64,000 nt of DNA. Source: Bordetella parapertussis. GTDB lineage: Bacteria > Pseudomonadota > Gammaproteobacteria > Burkholderiales > Burkholderiaceae_C. Under the pieces are notes generated by a model. It was not told where the DNA came from, ran no database searches, and saw only the letters and a program-made list of their open reading frames with translations. A program made the translations under genes and the position numbers. Below, piece by piece: positions 52,983-61,453 of the stretch (the first letter of the stretch is position 1; every line of letters starts with the position of its first letter). The stretch is taken from contig CAMCES010000003.1 of the NCBI GenBank assembly GCA_945873925.1, positions 24,000-87,999 on the forward strand, in the 5' to 3' direction.

Positions 52983-53582
52983 TCAGTCCAACAAGGGGAT
53001 GCCCGCTGCACGCAACAGGCGGCAGGTCTCAATCAGCGGCAGGCCCACCAAGGCGGTGGGGTCTTGGTTGTCGATCTGTTCGAGCAAGGCGATGCCCAAG
53101 CCTTCGCTTTTCGCGCTGCCCGCGCAGTCGTACGGTGTTTCAGCCCGCAAGTACGCCTCGATGGCATCATCGCTGTAGGTGCGAAATCGCACCTTGACCT
53201 GGACCAGGGCTTGGTCGGCGAAACCTGTCTCCATGCAGACCACCGCCACGGCGGTTTGGAAGATGACGGTTTGACCGCGCATGCGTTGCAGTTGCAGCAC
53301 CGCGCGCTCATGGCTGCCCGGTTTGCCCAGGGGCTCGCCGTTCAAATCGGCCACCTGGTCTGAGCCAATCACCACAGCTGGCAGGTGTTGCAAAGCGACA
53401 GCGCGGGCTTTTGCCATCGCCAGGCGCTGCGCCAACGCGGCAGGGGCTTCATGGGGATGCGGGGTTTCATCGACCTTGGGGCGCACCACCTCGAAGGGCA
53501 AGCGCAAGCGTTGCAAGAGTTCGCGACGGTAGACAGACGTTGAGCCCAGCACCAGGGGGCGGGGGAGGGAAGGAAAATCCAT
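52983..53582 (-). CDS. Maf/YceF family nucleotide pyrophosphatase
   Basis: A 199-residue house-cleaning pyrophosphatase. Family blocks are LVLGSTSVYRRELLQRL, VDETPHPHE, VIGSDQVADLNGEPLGKP and CAGSAKSEGLG. It corresponds to the YceF subtype (acting on m7GTP-like nucleotides) by its place next to yceD-rpmF-plsX. ATG at 53582 overlaps the ATG of an alternative yceD start on the other strand, so the two divergent genes are nearly back to back. Confidence 0.92.
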   Translation of the reverse strand: MDFPSLPRPLVLGSTSVYRRELLQRLRLPFEVVRPKVDETPHPHEAPAALAQRLAMAKARAVALQHLPAVVIGSDQVADLNGEPLGKPGSHERAVLQLQRMRGQTVIFQTAVAVVCMETGFADQALVQVKVRFRTYSDDAIEAYLRAETPYDCAGSAKSEGLGIALLEQIDNQDPTALVGLPLIETCRLLRAAGIPLLD

Positions 53583-53607
53583 GCACCATTCTCTTACACT
53601 CAATCCG

Positions 53608-54132
53608 ATGAAAAACGATTGGAATGCCAACCGCCTGGACTTGTACTGTTTCACCAGCCTGGCTGGTGAGTTGCGCCTCGACACACCCTTGGTCCAGTTG
53701 CCGCGGGTGCTCGAGGCCTGCTTGGCGGTGCCGGGCATCGAGCAACGCGCTTGTGAATGGGTGTTGCGTGGCGAGCAGCGGACCGTGGCGGGCATCAGCC
53801 AGGCTTGGCTGCACTTGAGCGCCGAGCTGAGCGCTGTGCAGACTTGTCAGCGCTGCCTCGAGCCCATGGATGTCGCGCTGCAGGTGGACCGTTGGTTCCG
53901 TTTGGTGGCCGATGAGGCCACCGCTTTGGCCGAAGATGATGGCTGCGAGGAAGATCTGCTGGCCATGTCTGAGGAATTCGAGGCCCTGGCTTTGCTGGAA
54001 GATGACCTGTTGCTGGCCATGCCCTTGGTGCCAAGGCATCTGGCCTGCCATGCGCCGCTGAGTGCGGCCCTGGAAGACGACTTGCCCCATCCTTTTGCAG
54101 CCCTGGTCGCGCTCAAGACGCCAAAGCAGTGA
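53608..54132 (+). CDS. yceD: YceD/DUF177 family protein (23S rRNA accumulation)
   Basis: A 174-residue soluble protein. The conserved block VQTCQRCLEPMDV with CxRC defines the family; an acidic region EDDGCEEDLLAM follows. YceD helps 23S rRNA accumulate in bacteria and plants. ATG at 53608 gives 25 bp of spacing to maf; an in-frame ATG at 53581 would overlap maf. rpmF follows with the usual spacing. Confidence 0.9.
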   Translation: MKNDWNANRLDLYCFTSLAGELRLDTPLVQLPRVLEACLAVPGIEQRACEWVLRGEQRTVAGISQAWLHLSAELSAVQTCQRCLEPMDVALQVDRWFRLVADEATALAEDDGCEEDLLAMSEEFEALALLEDDLLLAMPLVPRHLACHAPLSAALEDDLPHPFAALVALKTPKQ

Positions 54133-54150
54133 AAAAGGGGCGGATGCCGC

Positions 54151-54156
54151 TATAAT
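54151..54156 (+). promoter_or_regulatory. Probable -10 element of the rpmF-plsX-fab promoter
   Basis: TATAAT at 54151-54156, 73 bp before rpmF, is a perfect -10 hexamer. The region 17 bp upstream (AGTGAA) is a weak -35. It would drive rpmF and the fatty acid genes. Confidence 0.5.
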
Positions 54157-54229
54157 TGACATCCTTTGCTCGGCAGTCTCAGGCTGGCTTGGGCGACCCA
54201 TTTGAACCATCGAACCACAGGAGCCTGCC

Positions 54230-54412
54230 ATGGCTGTCCAACAAAACAAAAAATCTCCCTCCAAACGGGGCATGCACCGTTCGCACAATGCACTGAATCT
54301 GCCTGGCTTGGCGGTAGAGCCCACCACAGGCGAGGTGCACTTACGCCACCACATCAGCCCCACGGGTTTCTACCGTGGTCGCAAAGTGTTGAAAACCAAA
54401 TCCGAAGCCTGA
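54230..54412 (+). CDS. rpmF: 50S ribosomal protein L32
   Basis: A 60-residue protein starting MAVQQNKKSPSKRGMHRSHN and containing HHISPTGFYRGRKV, full matches to L32. The zinc cysteines of other L32 forms are absent. CAGGAG precedes the ATG. rpmF-plsX-fabHDG is a conserved cluster that links ribosome and lipid synthesis. Confidence 0.97.
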   Translation: MAVQQNKKSPSKRGMHRSHNALNLPGLAVEPTTGEVHLRHHISPTGFYRGRKVLKTKSEA

Positions 54413-54509
54413 TTGAGGCTTGCCATCAAGGCCCGTCGCAGCTTGTCTCGCGCGGGCCTTTTGCTTGATGGCACCCCCCCCAAGTGAACAACTCCCAGGT
54501 GCATTTACC

Positions 54510-55544
54510 GTGGTGACCGTGGCTGTGGACTGCATGGGCGGTGACCATGGGCCCTGTGTGACCTTGCCGGCTTGCCGCCAGTTTCTCGATCAACACCCAC
54601 GTGCCCATTTGCTGCTGGTCGGCTTGCCTGCGTCCCTTGCTGGTTTTTCCCATCCCCGGGCACGTCATGTGCCTGCCTCCGAGGTGGTTGAAATGGACGA
54701 CCCCCTGGAAGTGGCCTTGCGTCGCAAAAAAGACTCCTCCATGCGCTTGACGATTGAGCAGGTGAGGGATGGACATGCTCAAGTAGCGGTATCTGCTGGC
54801 AACACAGCTGCTTTGATGGCTATCGCACGCTATGTTCTTAAAACATTGGATGGCATTGACCGTCCGGCGATCGCTGGCCAAATGCCCAATGCCAAGGGCG
54901 GCGCCACCACCATGCTGGACTTGGGTGCCAATGTTGATTCCTCGCCTGAGCATCTTTTGCAGTTTGCCCTGATGGGCTCGGCCTTGGTTGCGGTGTTCAG
55001 TGGCATTGAAAAGCCCACCGTGGGTTTGCTCAACATCGGCGAAGAGGTGATCAAGGGCAGTGAAAGCATCAAAAAATCCTCTGAACTTTTTCGATCTGCT
55101 GCTAACAGCGGTGATCTCAATTTTTATGGCAATGTCGAAGGCAATGACATTTTCAAAGGCACGACCGATATCGTGGTGTGCGACGGTTTCGTCGGCAATG
55201 TGGCCTTGAAAGCCAGTGAAGGCCTGGCAGCGATGGTTGTGCATTTCTTGAAAAAGAGCTTTTCTCACAACATCTACACTAAAGTTGCAGGTATTGTTGC
55301 CTATCCTGCGTTAATTGGCTTTAAAAAGCTGGTTGACCATCGGCGCCACAATGGTGCGGCTTTGTTGGGTTTGCGTGGTTTGGTGTTCAAAAGCCATGGA
55401 TCGGCCGACGAACTGGCTTTTTTGGCGGCCTTGAGCCGGGCGTATGATGCGGCGGACCATGATTTGTTGGCCAGGGTGCAGGCCCAATTGGCGCATGCGG
55501 CCCCGATCCTGGCCATGTCGTTGGTGGCCCCACCTTCGTCCTGA
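54510..55544 (+). CDS. plsX: Phosphate acyltransferase PlsX
   Basis: A 344-residue enzyme that makes acyl-phosphate from acyl-ACP for phospholipid synthesis. Blocks are VAVDCMGGDHGP, SAGNTAALMA, RPAIAGQMPNAKGG, LDLGANVD and CDGFVGNVALK. The start is uncertain: GTG at 54510 (or 54513) fits family N-termini, and ATG at 54468 gives 14 extra residues. AGG at 54497-54499 supports the GTG. Confidence 0.93.
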   Translation: MVTVAVDCMGGDHGPCVTLPACRQFLDQHPRAHLLLVGLPASLAGFSHPRARHVPASEVVEMDDPLEVALRRKKDSSMRLTIEQVRDGHAQVAVSAGNTAALMAIARYVLKTLDGIDRPAIAGQMPNAKGGATTMLDLGANVDSSPEHLLQFALMGSALVAVFSGIEKPTVGLLNIGEEVIKGSESIKKSSELFRSAANSGDLNFYGNVEGNDIFKGTTDIVVCDGFVGNVALKASEGLAAMVVHFLKKSFSHNIYTKVAGIVAYPALIGFKKLVDHRRHNGAALLGLRGLVFKSHGSADELAFLAALSRAYDAADHDLLARVQAQLAHAAPILAMSLVAPPSS

Positions 55545-55552
55545 CCACATTT

Positions 55553-56554
55553 ATGAACCTCCATTCCCGTATCGCAGGCACCGGCAGTTTCCTGCCACCG
55601 CGTCGCTTGAGCAACGCTGATCTGGTGTCTGAATTGGCTCAGCAAGGTGTTGAGTCCTCGGATGAATGGATAGTCGAGCGCACAGGCATCCGTGCCCGAC
55701 ATTTTGCCGACTCTGCTGTTTTCAGCAGCGACCTGGCCCTACAGGCCTGCAAACAGGCGTTGAACGCCGCAGGGTATGGTCCGCAAGACATCGATTTGGT
55801 GATTGTGGCCACCTCCACCCCGGACATGGTGTTTCCCTCGACTGCATGCATCTTGCAGCACAAACTGGCGCAACTCAGCCCCGCAGCCGCTGACATCGCC
55901 GGCGTTCCGGCGTTCGATGTGCAAGCCGTGTGTGCCGGTTTCATTTACGCGCTGAGCGTCGCAGACGCCATGATCCGCGCCGGCAATGTCAGCCGCGCTT
56001 TGGTGGTGGGTGCCGAGGTGTTTTCCCGCTTGCTCGATTTCCACGACCGCACCACCTGTGTGTTGTTTGGCGACGGCGCTGGCGCGGTGGTGCTCGAAGC
56101 TTCTGAGCAGGCTGGCATTTTGGCCACGGACATCCATGCCGACGGTAAACACGTGGGGCTTTTGTGCGTGCCTGGGCATGTGCACGGTGGCCAGGTGTTG
56201 GGCGACCCGGTGTTGAAGATGGACGGCCCGGGCGTATTCAAGCTCGCCGTGGGCGTGCTCGAGGAGACCGCCCGCACGGTGCTGGCCAAAGCGGGTTTGC
56301 AAGACAGCGACCTGGATTGGTTGGTGCCGCACCAAGCCAATATCCGCATCATCCAAAGCACCGCCAAAAAACTCAAACTGCCGATGGACAAGGTCATTTT
56401 GACCGTGGCCGAACATGGCAACACCTCGGCAGCTTCGATTCCCTTGGCCTTGGACGCCGGTGTTCGCGCCGGCCAGGTCAAACCAGGCCAGTTGCTGATA
56501 CTCGAAGGCGTGGGTGGCGGTTTTGCCTGGGGTTCTGTTTTATTGCGCTATTGA
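55553..56554 (+). CDS. fabH: Beta-ketoacyl-ACP synthase III
   Basis: A 333-residue enzyme that condenses acetyl-CoA with malonyl-ACP to start fatty acid synthesis. The catalytic triad is complete: C127 (VQAVCAGF), H260 (VPHQANIRI) and N290 (EHGNTSAAS). Starts 8 bp after plsX; the stop is followed by fabD after 1 bp. Confidence 0.96.
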   Translation: MNLHSRIAGTGSFLPPRRLSNADLVSELAQQGVESSDEWIVERTGIRARHFADSAVFSSDLALQACKQALNAAGYGPQDIDLVIVATSTPDMVFPSTACILQHKLAQLSPAAADIAGVPAFDVQAVCAGFIYALSVADAMIRAGNVSRALVVGAEVFSRLLDFHDRTTCVLFGDGAGAVVLEASEQAGILATDIHADGKHVGLLCVPGHVHGGQVLGDPVLKMDGPGVFKLAVGVLEETARTVLAKAGLQDSDLDWLVPHQANIRIIQSTAKKLKLPMDKVILTVAEHGNTSAASIPLALDAGVRAGQVKPGQLLILEGVGGGFAWGSVLLRY

Positions 56555-56555
56555 C

Positions 56556-57515
56556 ATGACAAAGTTTGCATTTGTATTTCCAGGCCAAGGCTCTCAAGCG
56601 GTGGGCATGCTAGATGCCTGGGGCGACCACCCGGTGGTGCAAGCCACCTTGGCGCAGGCAAGCCAGGCCTTGGGCCAAGACCTGGCGCTGCTGATCCACG
56701 CGGGCCCGAAAGAAGCCTTGGCACTCACCACCAACACCCAACCGGTGATGCTGGCGGCCGCCATCGCCACTTACCGGGTGTGGCAAGCCCATGGGGGTGC
56801 CACACCAGCGTTTGTCGCTGGCCATTCTCTGGGCGAATACGCCGCCTTGGTAGTCAGTGGGGCGCTGAGCTTGAAGGATGCGGTTTCTTTGGTGCGCTTG
56901 CGTGCCCAAGCTATGCAAGACGCGGTGCCAGTGGGCAGCGGTGCCATGGCCGCCGTGCTCGGCTTGGATGCGGCCAAAGTGATTGAGGTTTGCCAGCAGG
57001 TGCAAAGCCGCTTCCCGGCAGGCAGCCACGAGGTGGTGCAAGCGGCCAATTTCAACGATCCCGGTCAAACCGTGATTTCAGGCAGCCAAGCCGCGGTGGC
57101 CGCCGCCAGCGAGGCCCTGAAAGCCGCAGGCGCCAAGCGTTGCCTGCCCTTGCCCGTGTCTGCGCCTTTCCATTGCGCGCTGATGCAGCCGGCCGCCGAG
57201 CGTTTGCGGGTGGCATTGGCCGATGTCGAACTCCAAACGCCAGCGATTGCCGTGGTCAACAACATCGACGTGACCACCGAAACCGATCCCGATCGTATTC
57301 GCGATGCCTTGTACCGCCAGGCCTTTGGCCCGGTGCGCTGGGTGGAATCCATGCTGCACTTACAACAACAGGGCGTGACCCACGTGGTCGAGTGCGGTCC
57401 TGGCAAGGTCTTGACCGGGATGGTCAAGCGCATCGCCCCCGATTTGAATGCCAACGCTTTGTACGATCCCGCCACCTTGGCTGAAGTGTTGGCCTTGTTT
57501 CCTGCTACCCCATAA
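56556..57515 (+). CDS. fabD: Malonyl-CoA:ACP transacylase
   Basis: A 319-residue enzyme that moves malonyl groups to ACP. FVFPGQGSQAVGM at the start and GHSLGEYAALV with H90 and nucleophile S91 are diagnostic; VSAPFHCALMQPA carries the second His. ATG at 56556 is just after the fabH stop; fabG starts 3 bp after this gene. Confidence 0.96.
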   Translation: MTKFAFVFPGQGSQAVGMLDAWGDHPVVQATLAQASQALGQDLALLIHAGPKEALALTTNTQPVMLAAAIATYRVWQAHGGATPAFVAGHSLGEYAALVVSGALSLKDAVSLVRLRAQAMQDAVPVGSGAMAAVLGLDAAKVIEVCQQVQSRFPAGSHEVVQAANFNDPGQTVISGSQAAVAAASEALKAAGAKRCLPLPVSAPFHCALMQPAAERLRVALADVELQTPAIAVVNNIDVTTETDPDRIRDALYRQAFGPVRWVESMLHLQQQGVTHVVECGPGKVLTGMVKRIAPDLNANALYDPATLAEVLALFPATP

Positions 57516-57518
57516 TTC

Positions 57519-58268
57519 ATGAGCACATCAGACAACTCCCCCCAAGTGGCCCTGGTCACCGGCGCATCGCGCGGCATCGGCGCGGCCATCGCCCTCGAAC
57601 TGGCTCGCCAAGGCTTCCAGGTGTTTGGCACCGCCACTTCTGAGGAGGGAGCGGCACGCATCCAACAAGCCCTGACCGACCACCCTGGTTGCCAGGGCAT
57701 GGTGCTGCAGGTCAATGACGTCCAGCAGCTGCAAGCCTTGGTGGACAGTGTGGTGGCCCAGGCGGGTGCTTTGCACGTGCTGGTGAACAACGCGGGCATC
57801 ACCCGCGACATGCTGGCCATGCGCTTGAAAGACGATGATTGGGACGCGGTCATGGACACCAATTTGAAAGCCGTGTTTCGCTTGAGCCGCGCGGTCATGA
57901 AGCCGATGATGAAGCAGCGACATGGACGCATCATCAACATCACCAGCGTGGTGGGTGCTGCCGGTAACCCTGGTCAAGCCAATTACGCCGCCGCCAAAGC
58001 CGGTGTGGCGGGCATGACCCGCGCCTTGGCGCGTGAGTTGGGCAGCCGCCAGATCACGGTCAATTGCGTGGCACCTGGCTTCATTGACACCGACATGACC
58101 GCCTCCTTGTCGTCAGAGCAGCAACAAAGTTTGCTGGCACAAATCCCTTTGGGACACCTGGGCAAGCCCGACGATGTGGCCCATCTGGTGGCTTTTTTGG
58201 CCAGCGCCCAGGCCGGTTATGTCACCGGACAAGAAATACATGTCAATGGTGGCATGTACATGGCCTGA
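57519..58268 (+). CDS. fabG: 3-oxoacyl-ACP reductase
   Basis: A 249-residue NADPH-dependent SDR enzyme. TGASRGIGAAIA binds NADPH; the catalytic Tyr and Lys are Y156 and K160 (NYAAAKAG), with the Ser in NITSVVGAAG. VNNAGITRDMLAMRL is the FabG block. Follows fabD after 3 bp. Confidence 0.95.
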   Translation: MSTSDNSPQVALVTGASRGIGAAIALELARQGFQVFGTATSEEGAARIQQALTDHPGCQGMVLQVNDVQQLQALVDSVVAQAGALHVLVNNAGITRDMLAMRLKDDDWDAVMDTNLKAVFRLSRAVMKPMMKQRHGRIINITSVVGAAGNPGQANYAAAKAGVAGMTRALARELGSRQITVNCVAPGFIDTDMTASLSSEQQQSLLAQIPLGHLGKPDDVAHLVAFLASAQAGYVTGQEIHVNGGMYMA

Positions 58269-58301
58269 AGGCCTTAGTATTTGTCAGTAGCAAGCCGTAC
58301 C

Positions 58302-58325
58302 GTCCGCGCGGCTAAAATCGCGGAC
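58302..58325. promoter_or_regulatory. Palindrome around a -10-like hexamer upstream of acpP
   Basis: GTCCGCG (58302-58308) and CGCGGAC (58319-58325) form a perfect 7-bp inverted repeat. The 10-bp gap contains TAAAAT (58313-58318), a good -10 candidate, 34 bp before the acpP start. A site like this could be an operator for an acpP-specific promoter or a leader hairpin. Confidence 0.45.
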
Positions 58326-58351
58326 TCGAAACACAACCCTCTGAGGGAACC

Positions 58352-58591
58352 ATGAGCGATATTGAATCACGAGTCAAAAAAATCATTGCTGAACAACTTG
58401 GCGTTGAAGAGTCCCAAGTCACCTCTGAAAAAGCTTTCGTGGCCGATCTGGGTGCAGACTCTTTGGACACCGTCGAACTGGTGATGGCTTTGGAAGACGA
58501 ATTCGGCATCGAAATTCCCGACGAAGACGCCGAGAAAATCACCACCGTGCAAAACGCCGTCGACTACGCGTTGAAATACAAAAAAGCTTGA
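58352..58591 (+). CDS. acpP: Acyl carrier protein
   Basis: A 79-residue acidic protein. The phosphopantetheine Ser is S37 in the DSLDTVELVMALEDEF motif. It carries acyl chains for fatty acid synthesis. An 83-bp gap upstream has its own promoter-like signals; GAGGGA precedes the ATG. fabF follows 16 bp later. Confidence 0.98.
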   Translation: MSDIESRVKKIIAEQLGVEESQVTSEKAFVADLGADSLDTVELVMALEDEFGIEIPDEDAEKITTVQNAVDYALKYKKA

Positions 58592-58607
58592 TTTTTCGAG
58601 GTTTCGC

Positions 58608-59852
58608 ATGAGTCGCCGTCGCGTCGTCGTGACCGGTTTGGGCTGCGTGTCCCCTGTGGGCAACACAGCGCAAGCGTCTTGGGAACGGATTCTGGCCGGT
58701 CAATCCGGCATTGATCTCATCACACATTTTGATGCGTCGGCTTTCGCTTGCCATTTTGCCGGCGAGGTGAAAAATCTCAACCTCGACGAGTACATCCCGC
58801 CCAAAGAGGCTCGCACCATGGACCGCTTCATCCACTTGGGTGTGGCCGCTGGCTTGCAGGCGGTGGCTGACGCTGGCCTGCCCACGGGTGACGCCCTGGG
58901 CGAGGAAGCCTCGCACCGCATCGGTTGCCTGATTGGCTCAGGCATTGGCGGCTTGCCGCTGATCGAGAACATGCGCGATGAACTCATGGCGCGCGGCCCC
59001 CGCCGCATTTCGCCGTTTTTCGTGCCAGCCAGCATCATCAACATGATCTCTGGCCATGTGTCCATGCGCTGTGGCTTCAAGGGCCCGAACTTGGCGATTG
59101 CCACGGCTTGTTCCACCGGCTTGCACAGCATTGGCGAAGCAGGCCGCATCATCGAATACGGCGATGCCGATGTCATGATCGCCGGCGGCTCTGAAGCCAC
59201 GATTTCCCCGTTGGGCTTGGGTGGTTTTGCCGCCATGCGCGCTTTGTCCACCCGCAACGACGACCCACAAACGGCCTCCCGCCCTTGGGACAAAGACCGC
59301 GATGGATTTGTCTTGGGTGAAGGCGCTGGTGTCGTTGTTTTGGAAGCATACGAATACGCCAAAGCGCGCGGCGCCCGCATCTATGCCGAGTTGATGGGCT
59401 ATGGCCGCAGCGCAGATGCAGGCCACATGACCGCGCCCAACATGGATGGACCCCGCCGCTCGATGCTCAGCGCCTTGGCCAATGCCGGTGTGTCTGCCGA
59501 TCAAGTTCAGTACCTCAATGCCCATGGCACCTCGACACCCTTGGGTGACATCAATGAAACCCATGCGATCAAGGCCGCTTTTGGCAGCCATGCCAAATCC
59601 CTGGTGGTGAGTTCGACCAAATCCATGACCGGTCACTTGTTGGGTGGCGCTGGCGGCATCGAAAGTGTGTTCACCGTGTTGGCGGTGCACAGCCAAAAAG
59701 CACCGCCCACCATCAATTTGCATCACCCCGACCCCGAATGCGATTTGGACTATTGCGCCAATACCGCTCGCGACATGCGGATCGACATCGCCGTCAAAAA
59801 CAACTTTGGGTTCGGCGGTACCAACGGCAGTTTGGTGTTCAAACGCATCTGA
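58608..59852 (+). CDS. fabF: Beta-ketoacyl-ACP synthase II
   Basis: A 414-residue condensing enzyme that extends fatty acyl chains. The catalytic Cys is C168 (ATACSTGLHSIG); the His residues are in NAHGTSTPLGD and KSMTGHLLGGAGG, and NNFGFGGTNGSLVF closes the active site. Last gene of the fab cluster. Confidence 0.96.
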   Translation: MSRRRVVVTGLGCVSPVGNTAQASWERILAGQSGIDLITHFDASAFACHFAGEVKNLNLDEYIPPKEARTMDRFIHLGVAAGLQAVADAGLPTGDALGEEASHRIGCLIGSGIGGLPLIENMRDELMARGPRRISPFFVPASIINMISGHVSMRCGFKGPNLAIATACSTGLHSIGEAGRIIEYGDADVMIAGGSEATISPLGLGGFAAMRALSTRNDDPQTASRPWDKDRDGFVLGEGAGVVVLEAYEYAKARGARIYAELMGYGRSADAGHMTAPNMDGPRRSMLSALANAGVSADQVQYLNAHGTSTPLGDINETHAIKAAFGSHAKSLVVSSTKSMTGHLLGGAGGIESVFTVLAVHSQKAPPTINLHHPDPECDLDYCANTARDMRIDIAVKNNFGFGGTNGSLVFKRI

Positions 59853-59956
59853 ACCGGACCAATGCCCGACTTCTGACCATGGTATCTGTCGGTGCCATTG
59901 GCCAGACCGGGTGAACAGCGTTAAAACCCTCAGTAGGCTATCTTGGAGAGAAACAA

Positions 59957-61453
59957 ATGAATCAGTTCTTAGGCCGTTGTCAATCGCTGTTGTTTGTTGG
60001 CTTTGTCGCATGCATGGGCAGCGTTGGGCTGGTTTTACCCATCTCAGCTTTGGCTGCCACACCCGCCCCATCCGTTCGCTCACTGCCTGATTTCACCGAT
60101 TTGGTCGAGCAAGTGGGCCCCTCGGTGGTCAATATCCGCACACTGGAGAAGCAAACGCCGCAGGCCCCCGTGGCTGGCGCGCCTGGTGATAACCAAGACG
60201 AGGAAATGCAAGAGCTTTTCCGCCGATTCTTTGGCGTACCAGTGCCTGGTGCGCCCAATGCGCCCGGTCAAAGACGCCCCAACCGCCCGCAACAACCGGA
60301 TGAACAACCACGCGGCGTCGGCTCTGGTTTCATATTGACCGCGGACGGTTTCATCATGACCAATGCCCATGTGGTGGATGGCGTTGACCAAGTGATCGTG
60401 ACCCTGACCGACAAGCGCGAATTCACCGCCCGCATCGTCGGCTCTGACAAGCGTACCGATGTGGCCGTGGTCAAAATCGAATCCAACGGTTTGCCGTTCG
60501 TGAAAATTGGCGATCCCAACCGACTCAAAGTCGGTGAGTGGGTCATGGCGATCGGTTCTCCCTTTGGCCTTGAAAACACGGTCACCGCTGGCATCGTCAG
60601 CGCCAAAGGGCGTGACACCGGGGACTACCTGCCGTTCATCCAAACCGATGTGGCTATCAACCCTGGCAATTCAGGCGGCCCATTGATCAATATGCGCGGT
60701 GAGGTGATTGGCATCAACAGCCAAATTTACTCCCGCTCAGGCGGCTTCATGGGTATCTCTTTTGCCATCCCGATCGACGAGGCGGTGAACGTGAGCACCC
60801 AGTTGCGTGCCTCGGGCCGAGTGCAGCGAGGTCGTTTGGGCGTGGGCATTGGCGAAGTGAGCAAAGAGGTGGCTGAGTCCTTGGGCATGGCCAAAGCGCA
60901 GGGCGCCTTGGTCAACAGTGTTGAGGCAGGCTCACCCGCCGACAAAGCAGGTCTGGAGGCCGGCGACATCATTTTGAAATTCGATGGCAAGATCATCGAA
61001 AAGTCTTCTGACTTGCCCCGCACCGTGGGCGGCACCAAGCCCGGTAGCAGCAGCCGCGTGACCGTGTTGCGCCGGGGCGTGACCAAGGAATACCCGATCA
61101 CCGTCGGTGAGTTCGAGGCGGAGAAATCGGCTGCCAAGCCCAATGCGCCTGGTGCTGACAAACCAGCTGTACCTCAAGCCAGCCAAATGCTGGGCCTGAG
61201 CGTGAGCGATTTGACTGACGCGCTGAAAAAAGAACTCAAGCTGCGAAGTGGTGTGCGGGTCGATGCAGTCACCGAGCCGGCCTCGCGAGCCGGCATCCGC
61301 GAGGGTGATGTGATTGTTCAACTTGCCAACAATGAAGTGCCCGATGTCAAAACATTCGCCCAAATGGTGGGCCGCTTGGACAAATCCAAGCCGGTCAATG
61401 TGTTGCTCAGGCGTGGCGAATGGGCGCAATATGTCCTGATTCGCCCGCGCTGA
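59957..61453 (+). CDS. mucD: Periplasmic serine protease DegP/MucD family
   Basis: A 498-residue periplasmic quality-control protease. A signal peptide covers about 1-34 (ends SALAAT). The trypsin-like triad is H138 (TNAHVVDG), D168 (TDVAVVKI) and S239 (NPGNSGGPL). Two PDZ domains follow (about 275-370 and 400-490). A glutamine-proline-rich loop (about 95-120) is inserted before the protease core. In relatives the sigma-E genes rpoE-rseA-rseB precede it; here fabF does. GGAGAG precedes the ATG. Confidence 0.93.
   Translation: MNQFLGRCQSLLFVGFVACMGSVGLVLPISALAATPAPSVRSLPDFTDLVEQVGPSVVNIRTLEKQTPQAPVAGAPGDNQDEEMQELFRRFFGVPVPGAPNAPGQRRPNRPQQPDEQPRGVGSGFILTADGFIMTNAHVVDGVDQVIVTLTDKREFTARIVGSDKRTDVAVVKIESNGLPFVKIGDPNRLKVGEWVMAIGSPFGLENTVTAGIVSAKGRDTGDYLPFIQTDVAINPGNSGGPLINMRGEVIGINSQIYSRSGGFMGISFAIPIDEAVNVSTQLRASGRVQRGRLGVGIGEVSKEVAESLGMAKAQGALVNSVEAGSPADKAGLEAGDIILKFDGKIIEKSSDLPRTVGGTKPGSSSRVTVLRRGVTKEYPITVGEFEAEKSAAKPNAPGADKPAVPQASQMLGLSVSDLTDALKKELKLRSGVRVDAVTEPASRAGIREGDVIVQLANNEVPDVKTFAQMVGRLDKSKPVNVLLRRGEWAQYVLIRPR

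Noticed and set aside
58938..60083. 381-codon minus-strand frame across fabF and the start of mucD
   Set aside because: Covers two unrelated real genes on the other strand; reverse-frame artefact.
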